Of a DNA stretch of 64,000 bases, positions 8,141 to 15,248 are shown piece after piece (positions within the stretch are counted from its first letter, which is position 1; the number at the start of each line of letters is the position of its first letter). A program made the translations under genes and the position numbers. The notes under the pieces were generated by a model. That model made no database searches. It was not told where the DNA came from and saw only the letters and a program-made list of their open reading frames with translations. The stretch is from contig CATNDJ010000002.1 of NCBI GenBank assembly GCA_950097265.1, forward strand, positions 16,708-80,707. Direction: 5' to 3'. The DNA is from an uncultured Oscillibacter sp. Its GTDB lineage: Bacteria; Bacillota; Clostridia; Oscillospirales; Oscillospiraceae.

Positions 8141-8980
8141 ATGATTTGTAAAATCGTGAGCGACAGCAGCTGCGACCTGCGCATGAGCGAGTTTGACGGC
8201 GGGGAGATTTTATTTGAGACGGTGCCCCTGCGGCTCCAGGTGGGGGAGCGGGAGTTTACCGACAACGACGCGCTGGAGATCCCCCAGCTCCTGGGGGCCA
8301 TGGCGTTGGAAAAGACCGCCGCTTCCACCGCCTGTCCCTCCCCCGCGGCCTTCGCCAAGTCCTTTGAGGAGGCGGACCGGGCGGTGTGCTTTACCATCTC
8401 CGCCAACCTGTCGGGGACCTATAACGCCGCCGTCCTGGGCCGGAACATGGTGCTGGAGGAGCACCCGGAAAAGGAAATCTGCGTCATCGACTCCAAGGCC
8501 ACGGCGGGGGCCATGATTCTCCTCATCCGCCGGGCCAAGCAGCTTCTGGAGGCCGGAGGGGACTTTGAGGAGATCTGCGCCCAGCTGCGGCTGTACCAGG
8601 CGGCCCTGCGGACCTGCTTCACCCTGGAGAACTTCGACAACCTGATCAAGAACGGGCGGATGCGCCCGCTGGTGGGCACCCTGCTCCACTCCCTGGGCAT
8701 CCACGTCATCGCCGACGCCACGCCCCAGGGGACCATCCACGTGGCGGGGAAAGCCCGGGGGGAGGCAAAAACCTACCAGACCATCACGGCGCTGATGAAG
8801 GACAGCAAGGACTGCACCGGGGCCGAGGTCATCCTCTGCCACTGCGAGAACCTGCCGGGAGCCATGAAGCTGAAGGAGCAGATTCTGAAGGACCTGCCGG
8901 TGAAGAGCGTGGAGCTCTTCCCCTGCCGGGGCCTCACCAGCTTTTACGCCATGGAAAAGGGGCTGATCGTCGGGTACTGA
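8141..8980 (+). CDS. DegV family fatty-acid-binding protein
   Basis: 279 residues of the DegV family, two-domain cytosolic proteins that bind a fatty acid and, in some Firmicutes, act as FakB partners of fatty acid kinase. The N-terminus ICKIVSDSSCDL is the typical DegV opening. ISANLSGTYNAA (about 88-99) supplies the conserved Ser/Thr lipid-binding loop, and FTLENFDNLIKNGRMRPLVG (about 165-184) is the family signature. I chose ATG 8141; an in-frame GTG at 8132 has no better ribosome site. It is a single-gene unit with its own promoter and a strong terminator at 9003. A FakB function is plausible but unproven. Confidence 0.9.
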   Translation: MICKIVSDSSCDLRMSEFDGGEILFETVPLRLQVGEREFTDNDALEIPQLLGAMALEKTAASTACPSPAAFAKSFEEADRAVCFTISANLSGTYNAAVLGRNMVLEEHPEKEICVIDSKATAGAMILLIRRAKQLLEAGGDFEEICAQLRLYQAALRTCFTLENFDNLIKNGRMRPLVGTLLHSLGIHVIADATPQGTIHVAGKARGEAKTYQTITALMKDSKDCTGAEVILCHCENLPGAMKLKEQILKDLPVKSVELFPCRGLTSFYAMEKGLIVGY

Positions 8981-9002
8981 GCCCGCCGGAAGACCGAAAA
9001 AG

Positions 9003-9037
9003 AAGAGGAAGGACAGATCTGTCCTTCCTCTTTTCTA
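9003..9037. terminator. Bidirectional terminator between degV and the DUF4365-type gene
   Basis: A perfect 15 bp palindrome AAGAGGAAGGACAGA / TCTGTCCTTCCTCTT (9003-9032), flanked by A-rich and T-rich tracts, lies between two convergent genes. Confidence 0.85.
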
Positions 9038-9046
9038 TGCCGCGCC

Positions 9047-9982
9047 TTAAAACAGCGGCAGCATGTTTTCCAGCCGGTATTGCTCCAGCTCCGGCAGATT
9101 CTTCCTGGAGACGTTGACGGTGTAATCCGGCCTGGACTTCTTTCCCTCGTACGCATGGGAGACAAACACCGGACTCTCCCGCCGCCAGGCGGAGGCCGGA
9201 ATGACGTACAGATCCGGCTCCTCCCCGTCTATCAGCAGAATCAGGATCAAAAACATGGCGTCGTCCTCGATGTCAAACTTTTCCTTCTCCATAAAGACCT
9301 GGGAGAGCCCCCGGGCGCCCTTCACCTGGAATTTCAAAAAGCCCGTCCGGCCCTCCGCCACAAAGTCGATTCCATGGTCGTCGATCTCCGGGGTGTAGAT
9401 TCTCACCCCGTAGGACAACAGGGCCATTTTCGCGTAATACTCGCAGAATTTCCCCAGCGCCTGCCTCGTCAGTTGGTCTCTCGCCCACTGCACATTGTAG
9501 GTTCTCTTCTTCTCCATCCCGCTTTCCTCTCCTCTTTTTTCCTCCTCCGGTTCCGCTGAGCCGGTTACATTCTCACCGGCCGCGTCCCCAACGGCGGCGG
9601 GCTCCAGCGCCGCCAAATCGGACAGGGCCCCAATGGGGACGGGCTCTATTTTGATCCATGGGCTCTCCCCGTTCCACATGTGATGAAAGGGGTGGTCGTA
9701 TTGCTCCACCCACAGGCCGGATAAATCCCGCTTCACCACCAGGCAGACCTCCGGCATATCGTCGATGCCGTACAGGTCCCTGAGGTACTGCCGGAAGGGA
9801 TAGGGCGCGTCAAACACCTCTTCCGCCATTTCCCTCCGGTAGTCCTTTTGGATTTCAATGACCTCTTCGGCGTCCGCTCCCCCCGCGTCGATCTCATATT
9901 CCGCGGCCAGCCTGCGGTACTCGTCCCAGGCCGCGTCCACAAAGAAGAAGCCGTCCTCCGGGTCATACGACAGCACTCTCAT
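9047..9982 (-). CDS. DUF4365-like (PD-(D/E)XK nuclease-fold) domain protein with unknown N-terminal domain
   Basis: 311 residues. The N-terminal half (about 1-130) is acidic and unrecognised. A low-complexity linker rich in Glu, Ala and Gly (about 130-158) leads to a second domain beginning MEKKRTYNVQWARDQLTRQ. That domain has IDDHGIDFVAEG followed by FLKFQVKGARG, resembling the D...QxK active-site pattern of DUF4365 and related nuclease-fold domains. I chose ATG 9980-9982 because it has a GGAGGG site. An internal ATG at 9515-9517 also has a good GAGGAGAGG site, so the C-terminal domain might also be made separately. The gene has its own promoter and stands alone between terminators. A DNA-acting or defence role is speculation. 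Confidence 0.65.
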   Translation of the reverse strand: MRVLSYDPEDGFFFVDAAWDEYRRLAAEYEIDAGGADAEEVIEIQKDYRREMAEEVFDAPYPFRQYLRDLYGIDDMPEVCLVVKRDLSGLWVEQYDHPFHHMWNGESPWIKIEPVPIGALSDLAALEPAAVGDAAGENVTGSAEPEEEKRGEESGMEKKRTYNVQWARDQLTRQALGKFCEYYAKMALLSYGVRIYTPEIDDHGIDFVAEGRTGFLKFQVKGARGLSQVFMEKEKFDIEDDAMFLILILLIDGEEPDLYVIPASAWRRESPVFVSHAYEGKKSRPDYTVNVSRKNLPELEQYRLENMLPLF

Positions 9983-10016
9983 TTTGATCCCTCCCCGGTT
10001 TGCCGGACTGTCTTTT

Positions 10017-10045
10017 ATCATAGCACAGAGTGGCGAAAATCACAA
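10017..10045 (-). promoter_or_regulatory. Promoter of the DUF4365-like gene
   Basis: On the minus strand, TTGTGA (10040-10045) and TATGAT (10017-10022) are separated by 17 bp, 35 bp upstream of the start codon. Confidence 0.6.
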
Positions 10046-10186
10046 CCGGTTTCCGGTTTTGTAAATTTTTTCGATTCTTCGGAAATTCTTGTGGCGAACC
10101 CCCGCCGGGTGTGTTATACTGTATGCTGTCAAATTACGCAGTCCGCTCCCGGGGGGCCGCCCTCCGGGGCCGAAGGAGGTTTTTTT

Positions 10187-10519
10187 ATGGCAAACCGCGT
10201 GGTCGTGACCATCTGCGGGGAGGACTACACCTTCGTGGCGGAGGAGTCCCCCTCCTACATGCAGAAGGTGGGCGCTTACGTAGGCGACAAAATGGACGAG
10301 GTGCTGAACAGCACCCGGGTGGGCAAAACCGACGCCGCCGTCCTCACCGCCGCCAACATCGCCGACGAGCTCTTCAAGGCCCAGGCCGCCGCCGAGCAGC
10401 TCCGCCGCCAGATCAAGGGCTACCTGGATGAGGCCGGGAAGGCTCAGAGCCAGGCCAGCGAGCTGAAGCGGGAGATTGTCCGCCTCCAGCAGCGGCTGGA
10501 CAGCCGGGGCTCCAAGTGA
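10187..10519 (+). CDS. zapA: Cell division protein ZapA
   Basis: 110 residues. The N-terminal VVVTICGEDYTFVAEESPSY (about 5-24) is the ZapA beta-hairpin domain and the rest is a long amphipathic coiled coil (about 65-108) used for tetramerisation. ZapA bundles FtsZ protofilaments at the division ring. The start ATG has a perfect AAGGAGGT site. Its stop overlaps the GTG start of the U32 peptidase gene (GTGA), an arrangement often seen in clostridia. Confidence 0.9.
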   Translation: MANRVVVTICGEDYTFVAEESPSYMQKVGAYVGDKMDEVLNSTRVGKTDAAVLTAANIADELFKAQAAAEQLRRQIKGYLDEAGKAQSQASELKREIVRLQQRLDSRGSK

Positions 10520-12609
10520 GCCGGAGGCCCGAGCTGCTGGCCCCCGCCGGATCCCCGGAGGCTTTGCGCGCCGCCGTGGACGGCGGCGCGGACGCGGTCT
10601 ACCTGAGCTGGGGGGCCTTCAACGCCCGCCGGGGGGCCCGGAACTTCTCGGAGGAGGAGTTCGCCCGGGCCGTGGCCTGGTGCCACGTCCGGGGCGTCCG
10701 GGTCTTCCTCACCTTAAACATCCTCCTCTCGGACCGGGAGCTGCCCGAGGCCCTGGAGACCGCCCGCGCCGCCTCCCGGCTGGGGGTGGACGCGGTGCTG
10801 GTTCAGGACTGGGGCCTGTTCGCCCTGCTCCGGCGGGCCCTGCCGGACCTGCCCCTGCACGCCAGCACTCAGATGAGCATCTTTACCTCCAACGGAGCCT
10901 GTGAGATTGCCGCCGGGGGCTGCGAGCGGGTGGTGGCCGCCCGGGAGTGCTCCAAGGAGGAGACGGCGGCCATCTGCCAAAACTGCCCCGCGGAGGTGGA
11001 AGCCTTCGTCCACGGGGCGCTGTGCATGTGCTACTCCGGCCAGTGCGCCATGAGCGCAATTCTCGGCGGGCGCTCCGGAAACCGGGGGCGCTGCGCCCAG
11101 CCCTGCCGTCTGCCCTACGGGGTCAATGAGGCGGCGAGGGACCGGCGGCCCCTGAGCCTGAAGGACTCCTGCCTGGCGGACCATCTTGGAGAGATGGGAG
11201 ACATGGGGGTGGCCTGCCTGAAAATCGAGGGGCGGATGAAATCCCCCGGCTACGTGGCCGCCGTGACGGAGATTTACGCCCGGCTTCTGGAGGAGGGGCG
11301 GAAGCCCACCCCTCAGGAGCGGGAGACCCTGGAGCGGGCCTTTTCCCGCTCCGGCTTTACCGACGCCTATTGGCGGGGAACCAAGGGCCCTGAAATGCTG
11401 GGCTTCCGGCCGGAGAACGCGCCGGAGGCGGCGGAGCCCGCCCCGGGCGGAACGGACCGGCGGGTCCCCGTCCGCTTCTCCTGCCGGGTGGAGGCAGGGT
11501 CCCCCTGTCTGCTGACGGCGGAGGACGAAGACGGCCGCGCCGTCACCGTCACCGGCCCCGTGCCGGAGGCCGCGGGAAACCGGGCTCTGACGGCGGAGGA
11601 TCTGACGGCCCGCCTGTCCAAAACCGGCGGGACCCCTTACCGCTGCGCCGGGGCGGACGTGACGGCGGAGCCCGGCCTGTACCTCTCCGCCGCCGCGGTG
11701 AACGCTCTGCGGCGGGAGGCCCTGGAGGCCCTCAGCGCCGCCCGGTCCCGGCCTCCGGAGCGGCGGGAGCTGGAGGCCCCGCCCCTGCCGGACGTGGACT
11801 GCTCCGAGGCGGAGCCCCGGCTGACCGTCTCCGTGACCAATGCCGCCCAGCTGACGGGGGGAATCTTGGGCTTCCGGCCCGCCAGGGTGTATGTGCCCCT
11901 GGAGCTGCTGGCGGAGGTCCCCTCCCTGCCGGAGGGAGTCCCTCTGCCAAAGGCGGAAACCGAGTACTGCGCGATTCTCCCCCGGGTCTGGCGGGACAGG
12001 GATGAGGACCTGCTCCGCCGGTGGCTGGAAAAGGCCCGGACGCTGGGAGTCGCCGGCTTGCTGCTGGGGAACCTGGGGCATTTCCCCCTGGTCCGGGGCA
12101 TGGGCTTCCGGCTCTACGGGGACTATGGGCTGAACGTCTTCAACAGCCGTTCCCTGGCCTTCCTCCGGGAGAAGGGGCTGGAGTCCGCCTGCCTCTCCTT
12201 TGAGCTGCGCTTCTCCCAGATCCGGGATATGAAAAAAATCCTCCCCGCCGAGGCGATTGTCTACGGGCGGCTGCCCCTGATGATCACGGAGAACTGCCTG
12301 ATTCAAAATACCGTGGGCTGCCGCTGCGACCGGCTGGCAGAGGGCCGCCCTCCTAATTTCTTAAACGACCGCACCGGCGCGTCCTTTCCCCTCCTGCCCG
12401 CCTTCGGGCACCGGACGGAGATACAGAACAGCCGCCCCCTCTACCTGGCGGACCGGCCGGACTGGCGGCGGCTGGGCCTTCGCTACGCCCGCCTCCGCTT
12501 CACCACGGAATCGCCGGAGGCGTGCGCGGAGGTTTACCGGAGCTACCTGGATCGCGCCGCTCCTTCCGGGGAATTTACCCGGGGGCTGTATCTGCGGGGC
12601 GTGGAGTGA
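10516..12609 (+). CDS. U32 family peptidase (RlhA/YdcP-like, with DUF3656)
   Basis: 697 residues starting from GTG 10516, overlapping zapA's stop. The N-terminal ELLAPAGSPEALRAAVDGGA and the signature around AFVHGALCMCYSGQCAMS through RGRCAQPCRLPY (about 172-205) define peptidase family U32, with conserved cysteines that in relatives take part in tRNA or rRNA hydroxylation. The long middle and C-terminal region fits the DUF3656 collagenase-like extension of E. coli RlhA, which modifies 23S rRNA C2501. A modification function is more likely than proteolysis, but this is by family analogy only. Confidence 0.85.
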   Translation: MSRRPELLAPAGSPEALRAAVDGGADAVYLSWGAFNARRGARNFSEEEFARAVAWCHVRGVRVFLTLNILLSDRELPEALETARAASRLGVDAVLVQDWGLFALLRRALPDLPLHASTQMSIFTSNGACEIAAGGCERVVAARECSKEETAAICQNCPAEVEAFVHGALCMCYSGQCAMSAILGGRSGNRGRCAQPCRLPYGVNEAARDRRPLSLKDSCLADHLGEMGDMGVACLKIEGRMKSPGYVAAVTEIYARLLEEGRKPTPQERETLERAFSRSGFTDAYWRGTKGPEMLGFRPENAPEAAEPAPGGTDRRVPVRFSCRVEAGSPCLLTAEDEDGRAVTVTGPVPEAAGNRALTAEDLTARLSKTGGTPYRCAGADVTAEPGLYLSAAAVNALRREALEALSAARSRPPERRELEAPPLPDVDCSEAEPRLTVSVTNAAQLTGGILGFRPARVYVPLELLAEVPSLPEGVPLPKAETEYCAILPRVWRDRDEDLLRRWLEKARTLGVAGLLLGNLGHFPLVRGMGFRLYGDYGLNVFNSRSLAFLREKGLESACLSFELRFSQIRDMKKILPAEAIVYGRLPLMITENCLIQNTVGCRCDRLAEGRPPNFLNDRTGASFPLLPAFGHRTEIQNSRPLYLADRPDWRRLGLRYARLRFTTESPEACAEVYRSYLDRAAPSGEFTRGLYLRGVE

Positions 12610-12667
12610 ATACAAATCGTAGTATTTTGATAAGATTATATAAACTGTAATGACATGGAGCGTGCGC

Positions 12668-13105
12668 ATGAGAGAGACAAAGGAATGTAAGGTAAAATAC
12701 TTTGTGGAGGACCTGGAGGAGCTCCGCTGCGTCCCCGGGTCCGACTGGGTGGACCTGCGGGCGGCGGAGGACGTGACCCTGAAGGCCGGGGAGTTCCGTC
12801 TGATTCCCTTGGGCGTGGCCATTGCCCTGCCGGAGGGGTACGAGGCCCATGTGGTTCCCCGGAGCTCCACTTTTAAGAACTACGGGCTTTTGCAGGCCAA
12901 CTCCATGGGGGTGGTGGACGGCTCCTACCGGGGGGACGGGGACCAGTGGCGCTGGCCCGCCTACGCCACCCGGGACGTGAGCATCCCCAAGAACACCCGG
13001 CTCTGCCAGTTCCGCATTGTGGAGAACCAGCCTCCCCTGCTGTTCACCCGGGTGGAGAGGCTGGAGGGCCCCGACCGGGGCGGCTTCGGCTCAACCGGCA
13101 AGTAA
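12668..13105 (+). CDS. dut: dUTP diphosphatase
   Basis: 145 residues of the trimeric dUTPase family, which hydrolyses dUTP to dUMP and pyrophosphate. Conserved motifs are all present: motif 1 around WVDLRAAEDVTL, motif 2 PRSST (about 65), motif 3 GVVDGSYRGD (about 83-92), motif 4 around RLCQFRI and the C-terminal motif 5 GGFGSTGK. ATG 12668 is preferred over an upstream in-frame ATG at 12650 because of the GGAG site eight bases before it. It lies 9 bp before maf; together they form a nucleotide-pool sanitation pair. Confidence 0.88.
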   Translation: MRETKECKVKYFVEDLEELRCVPGSDWVDLRAAEDVTLKAGEFRLIPLGVAIALPEGYEAHVVPRSSTFKNYGLLQANSMGVVDGSYRGDGDQWRWPAYATRDVSIPKNTRLCQFRIVENQPPLLFTRVERLEGPDRGGFGSTGK

Positions 13106-13114
13106 GGAGGACCT

Positions 13115-13690
13115 ATGGCACAAATTGTATTGGCTTCCGGGTCTCCCCGGAGGCGGGAGCTCTTGGAGCGCATCGGCGTGACGGACTTTGTCGTCCGGGT
13201 TCCGGAGGTGGAGGAGTCCTTTCCCGAGGGGCTGACGCCGCCGGAGGTGGTGGCCTACATCTCCCGGGAGAAGGCGGAGGCCGCCGCCAGGCTCTGCGGG
13301 CCCGGCGACATCGTCATCACCGCGGACACCATGGTCTTCCTGGACAACCGCCGCCTGGGCAAGCCCCGGGATGAACGCCACGCCCTGGAGATGCTCACCG
13401 CCCTCCAGGGGCGGAAGCACACCGTGTGCACCGGCGTTTCCGTCTGTCAGGGGGCCAAGCGCCTGACGGAGAGCGAGTCCACGGACGTGTTCTTTCGCCC
13501 CGCCACGGAGGCCCAGCTTCTCCGCTACATCGCCACCGGCGAGCCCATGGACAAGGCCGGGGCCTACGGCGTCCAGGGCCGGGGGGCCCTGCTGGTGGAG
13601 CGGCTGGAGGGGGACTTCTTCAACGTCATGGGCCTGCCGGTGCTGCGCCTGGCCAGGATGCTGGAGCGGTTCGGCGTGTCCCTGCTGTGA
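13115..13690 (+). CDS. maf: Maf-like nucleoside triphosphate pyrophosphatase
   Basis: 191 residues. The N-terminal IVLASGSPRRRELL is the Maf phosphate-binding signature, followed by ITADTMVFLDNRRLGKP (about 68-84) with the catalytic aspartate and GAYGVQGRGALLVERLEGDF (about 150-169). The family hydrolyses dTTP/UTP or modified pyrimidine nucleotides. It sits between dut and mreC, a location common to many Firmicutes (maf next to mre genes), and shares the plus-strand operon. Confidence 0.92.
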   Translation: MAQIVLASGSPRRRELLERIGVTDFVVRVPEVEESFPEGLTPPEVVAYISREKAEAAARLCGPGDIVITADTMVFLDNRRLGKPRDERHALEMLTALQGRKHTVCTGVSVCQGAKRLTESESTDVFFRPATEAQLLRYIATGEPMDKAGAYGVQGRGALLVERLEGDFFNVMGLPVLRLARMLERFGVSLL

Positions 13691-13730
13691 CCTTCCCCCT
13701 TTATCTTTGATCTTACGATAGGTGACCGGT

Positions 13731-14573
13731 TTGAAAAATTTCCTGAAACAGCACGGGCTCTGGGTGCTCTTCGCCGCCGCCGTCCTCTCGGTGGCCCTGG
13801 CGGTGATGTCGGTGCTCAGCGCCAGTTCCTCCCCGCTGGTGAACCTGACGGGGATCCTGGTCTCGCCCTTCCGGGCGGGCTACACGGTAGTTGCCAACTG
13901 GTTCAACGACTTGCAGAATTACTATAAGGACACCACGGACCTCCAGGCGGAAAACGCCGCCCTGCGCCAGCAGATCGCCCAGATGGAAGAGACCATCCGC
14001 CAGGCCAAGGCCGACGTGGAGGAAAACGCCAAGCTCCGGGAGCTGCTGGACCTGACCCGGCAGCGCCGGGACCTGACGGACTTCGAGGCCTGCATGATTA
14101 CGGAACACGAGGTGACCAACTGGACCTCCTCCCTGACGCTGAACAAGGGGACCTCCCTGGGCGTCGAGGTGGGGGACTGCGTCACCGACGAGTGCGGCAA
14201 CCTGGTGGGCGTGATCGACCGGGCGGGGACCAACTGGTCCACCGTGCTGACCCTGGTGGACACGGACACCTCCCTGGGCGCCCAGGTCTTCCGCACCAAG
14301 GAACTGGGCATCGCCCAGGGGGACTTCTCCCTGATGCGGGAGAACCGGCTGCGGCTGGACTACCTGCCGGCGGACTGCGCCCTGCTGCCCGGGGACGTGG
14401 TGGTAACCTCCGGCTTAAACGGCTACTACCCCTCCGGGCTGGTCATCGGCTATGTGGAGGAGGTCCAGCTGGACGACTCCGGGGCGTCCTCCTACGCCAT
14501 TTTGGCCCCCGAGGCGGACTTTGACGCCCTGACGGAAGTCTTTGTCATCAAATCCTTTGAAATCGTCACCTGA
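13731..14573 (+). CDS. mreC: Rod shape-determining protein MreC
   Basis: About 280 residues. A short cytoplasmic N-terminus is followed by a single membrane helix (LWVLFAAAVLSVALAVMSVL), a coiled coil (roughly 60-105) and a double beta-barrel periplasmic-type domain containing LSGLNGYYPSGLVIGYV-like sequence near the end. I chose the TTG at 13731 because AGGTGA lies five bases upstream; a GTG at 13722 is the alternative. MreC scaffolds the elongasome. No mreB is adjacent; mreD and PBP2 follow after an inserted palindromic repeat. Confidence 0.88.
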   Translation: MKNFLKQHGLWVLFAAAVLSVALAVMSVLSASSSPLVNLTGILVSPFRAGYTVVANWFNDLQNYYKDTTDLQAENAALRQQIAQMEETIRQAKADVEENAKLRELLDLTRQRRDLTDFEACMITEHEVTNWTSSLTLNKGTSLGVEVGDCVTDECGNLVGVIDRAGTNWSTVLTLVDTDTSLGAQVFRTKELGIAQGDFSLMRENRLRLDYLPADCALLPGDVVVTSGLNGYYPSGLVIGYVEEVQLDDSGASSYAILAPEADFDALTEVFVIKSFEIVT

Positions 14574-14575
14574 GC

Positions 14576-14681
14576 CGTCGCAAAGTCCGCTTAGCTCCGT
14601 TCCCGCCTTACGGCGAGAACTCCGCCCGCTCCCTTGCTCCGCCTCTCCCTCGACAAACGCTACGCTGGTTTGTCTCGGGGC
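14576..14681. repeat. Palindromic module copy G (free-standing) between mreC and mreD
   Basis: It begins CGTCGCAAAGTCCGC and contains two hairpins. The first has outer arms GTTC/GAAC around CGCC TTAC GGCG. The second has arms CTCGACAAAC and GTTTGTCTCG around GCTACGCTG. It aligns with modules nested at 29.4-29.5 kb, 32.65-32.77 kb and 40.18-40.29 kb, with compensatory changes in both stems. It occupies nearly all of the gap before mreD. Confidence 0.7.
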
Positions 14682-14718
14682 ACGGGTATATTTTCCCTTT
14701 TCCGAAAGGATTCTCCTA

Positions 14719-15231
14719 ATGATCGCAAGAAATGAAACCATCTTCAAGTGGACCCTGTACGCCGCCGCCACGGCCCTGTGCCTTCTGGTGCAGACGGGGC
14801 TCCTCCAGCGGCTGACGGTCTGGGGGGTCGTCCCCTTTCTCTATCCCCTCTTGGCGGCCATTCCCGCCACCTACCAGGGGCCCCTGGCGGGAACCATTTT
14901 CTCTTTGTGCGTAGGGGTGGTCTGCGACCTGCTCCTGCCGGGGCCCATCCCCTGCCTGCACACGATGATGTTCCCCCTGGCGGGCCTCTGCGCGGGACTC
15001 CTCTCCCAGAGCTGGCTCCCCGCCGGGTTCCTCTGCTCCCTGGTCTCCGCCGCCGCCGCCTTTTTGATGACGGACAGCTTTCGCTGCCTCCTCCTCTGGA
15101 TGCGGGGCAAGGCCGCCTGGGAGGCCGGGGCCCTGGTCATGGTCCGGGAGTTCTGCGTGGCGGCTCCCTTCATCATCCCCGTGACGCTGCTCTACCGCGC
15201 CGTCTACCGAAAAACGTATCGAGACGACTGA
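14719..15231 (+). CDS. mreD: Rod shape-determining protein MreD
   Basis: 170 residues, almost entirely hydrophobic, with about five predicted membrane helices (YAAATALCLLVQTGLLQRL, FLYPLLAAIPATYQG, LFSLCVGVVCDLLLPGP and so on). The internal GVVCDLLLPGPIP resembles the MreD signature of a helix pair with an acidic residue. The ATG at 14719 has GAAAGGA upstream; the longer open frame starting at 14542 runs through a repeat and is rejected. Position between mreC and mrdA supports the call. Confidence 0.85.
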   Translation: MIARNETIFKWTLYAAATALCLLVQTGLLQRLTVWGVVPFLYPLLAAIPATYQGPLAGTIFSLCVGVVCDLLLPGPIPCLHTMMFPLAGLCAGLLSQSWLPAGFLCSLVSAAAAFLMTDSFRCLLLWMRGKAAWEAGALVMVREFCVAAPFIIPVTLLYRAVYRKTYRDD

Positions 15232-15248
15232 CTTACGAAAGGCACCCT

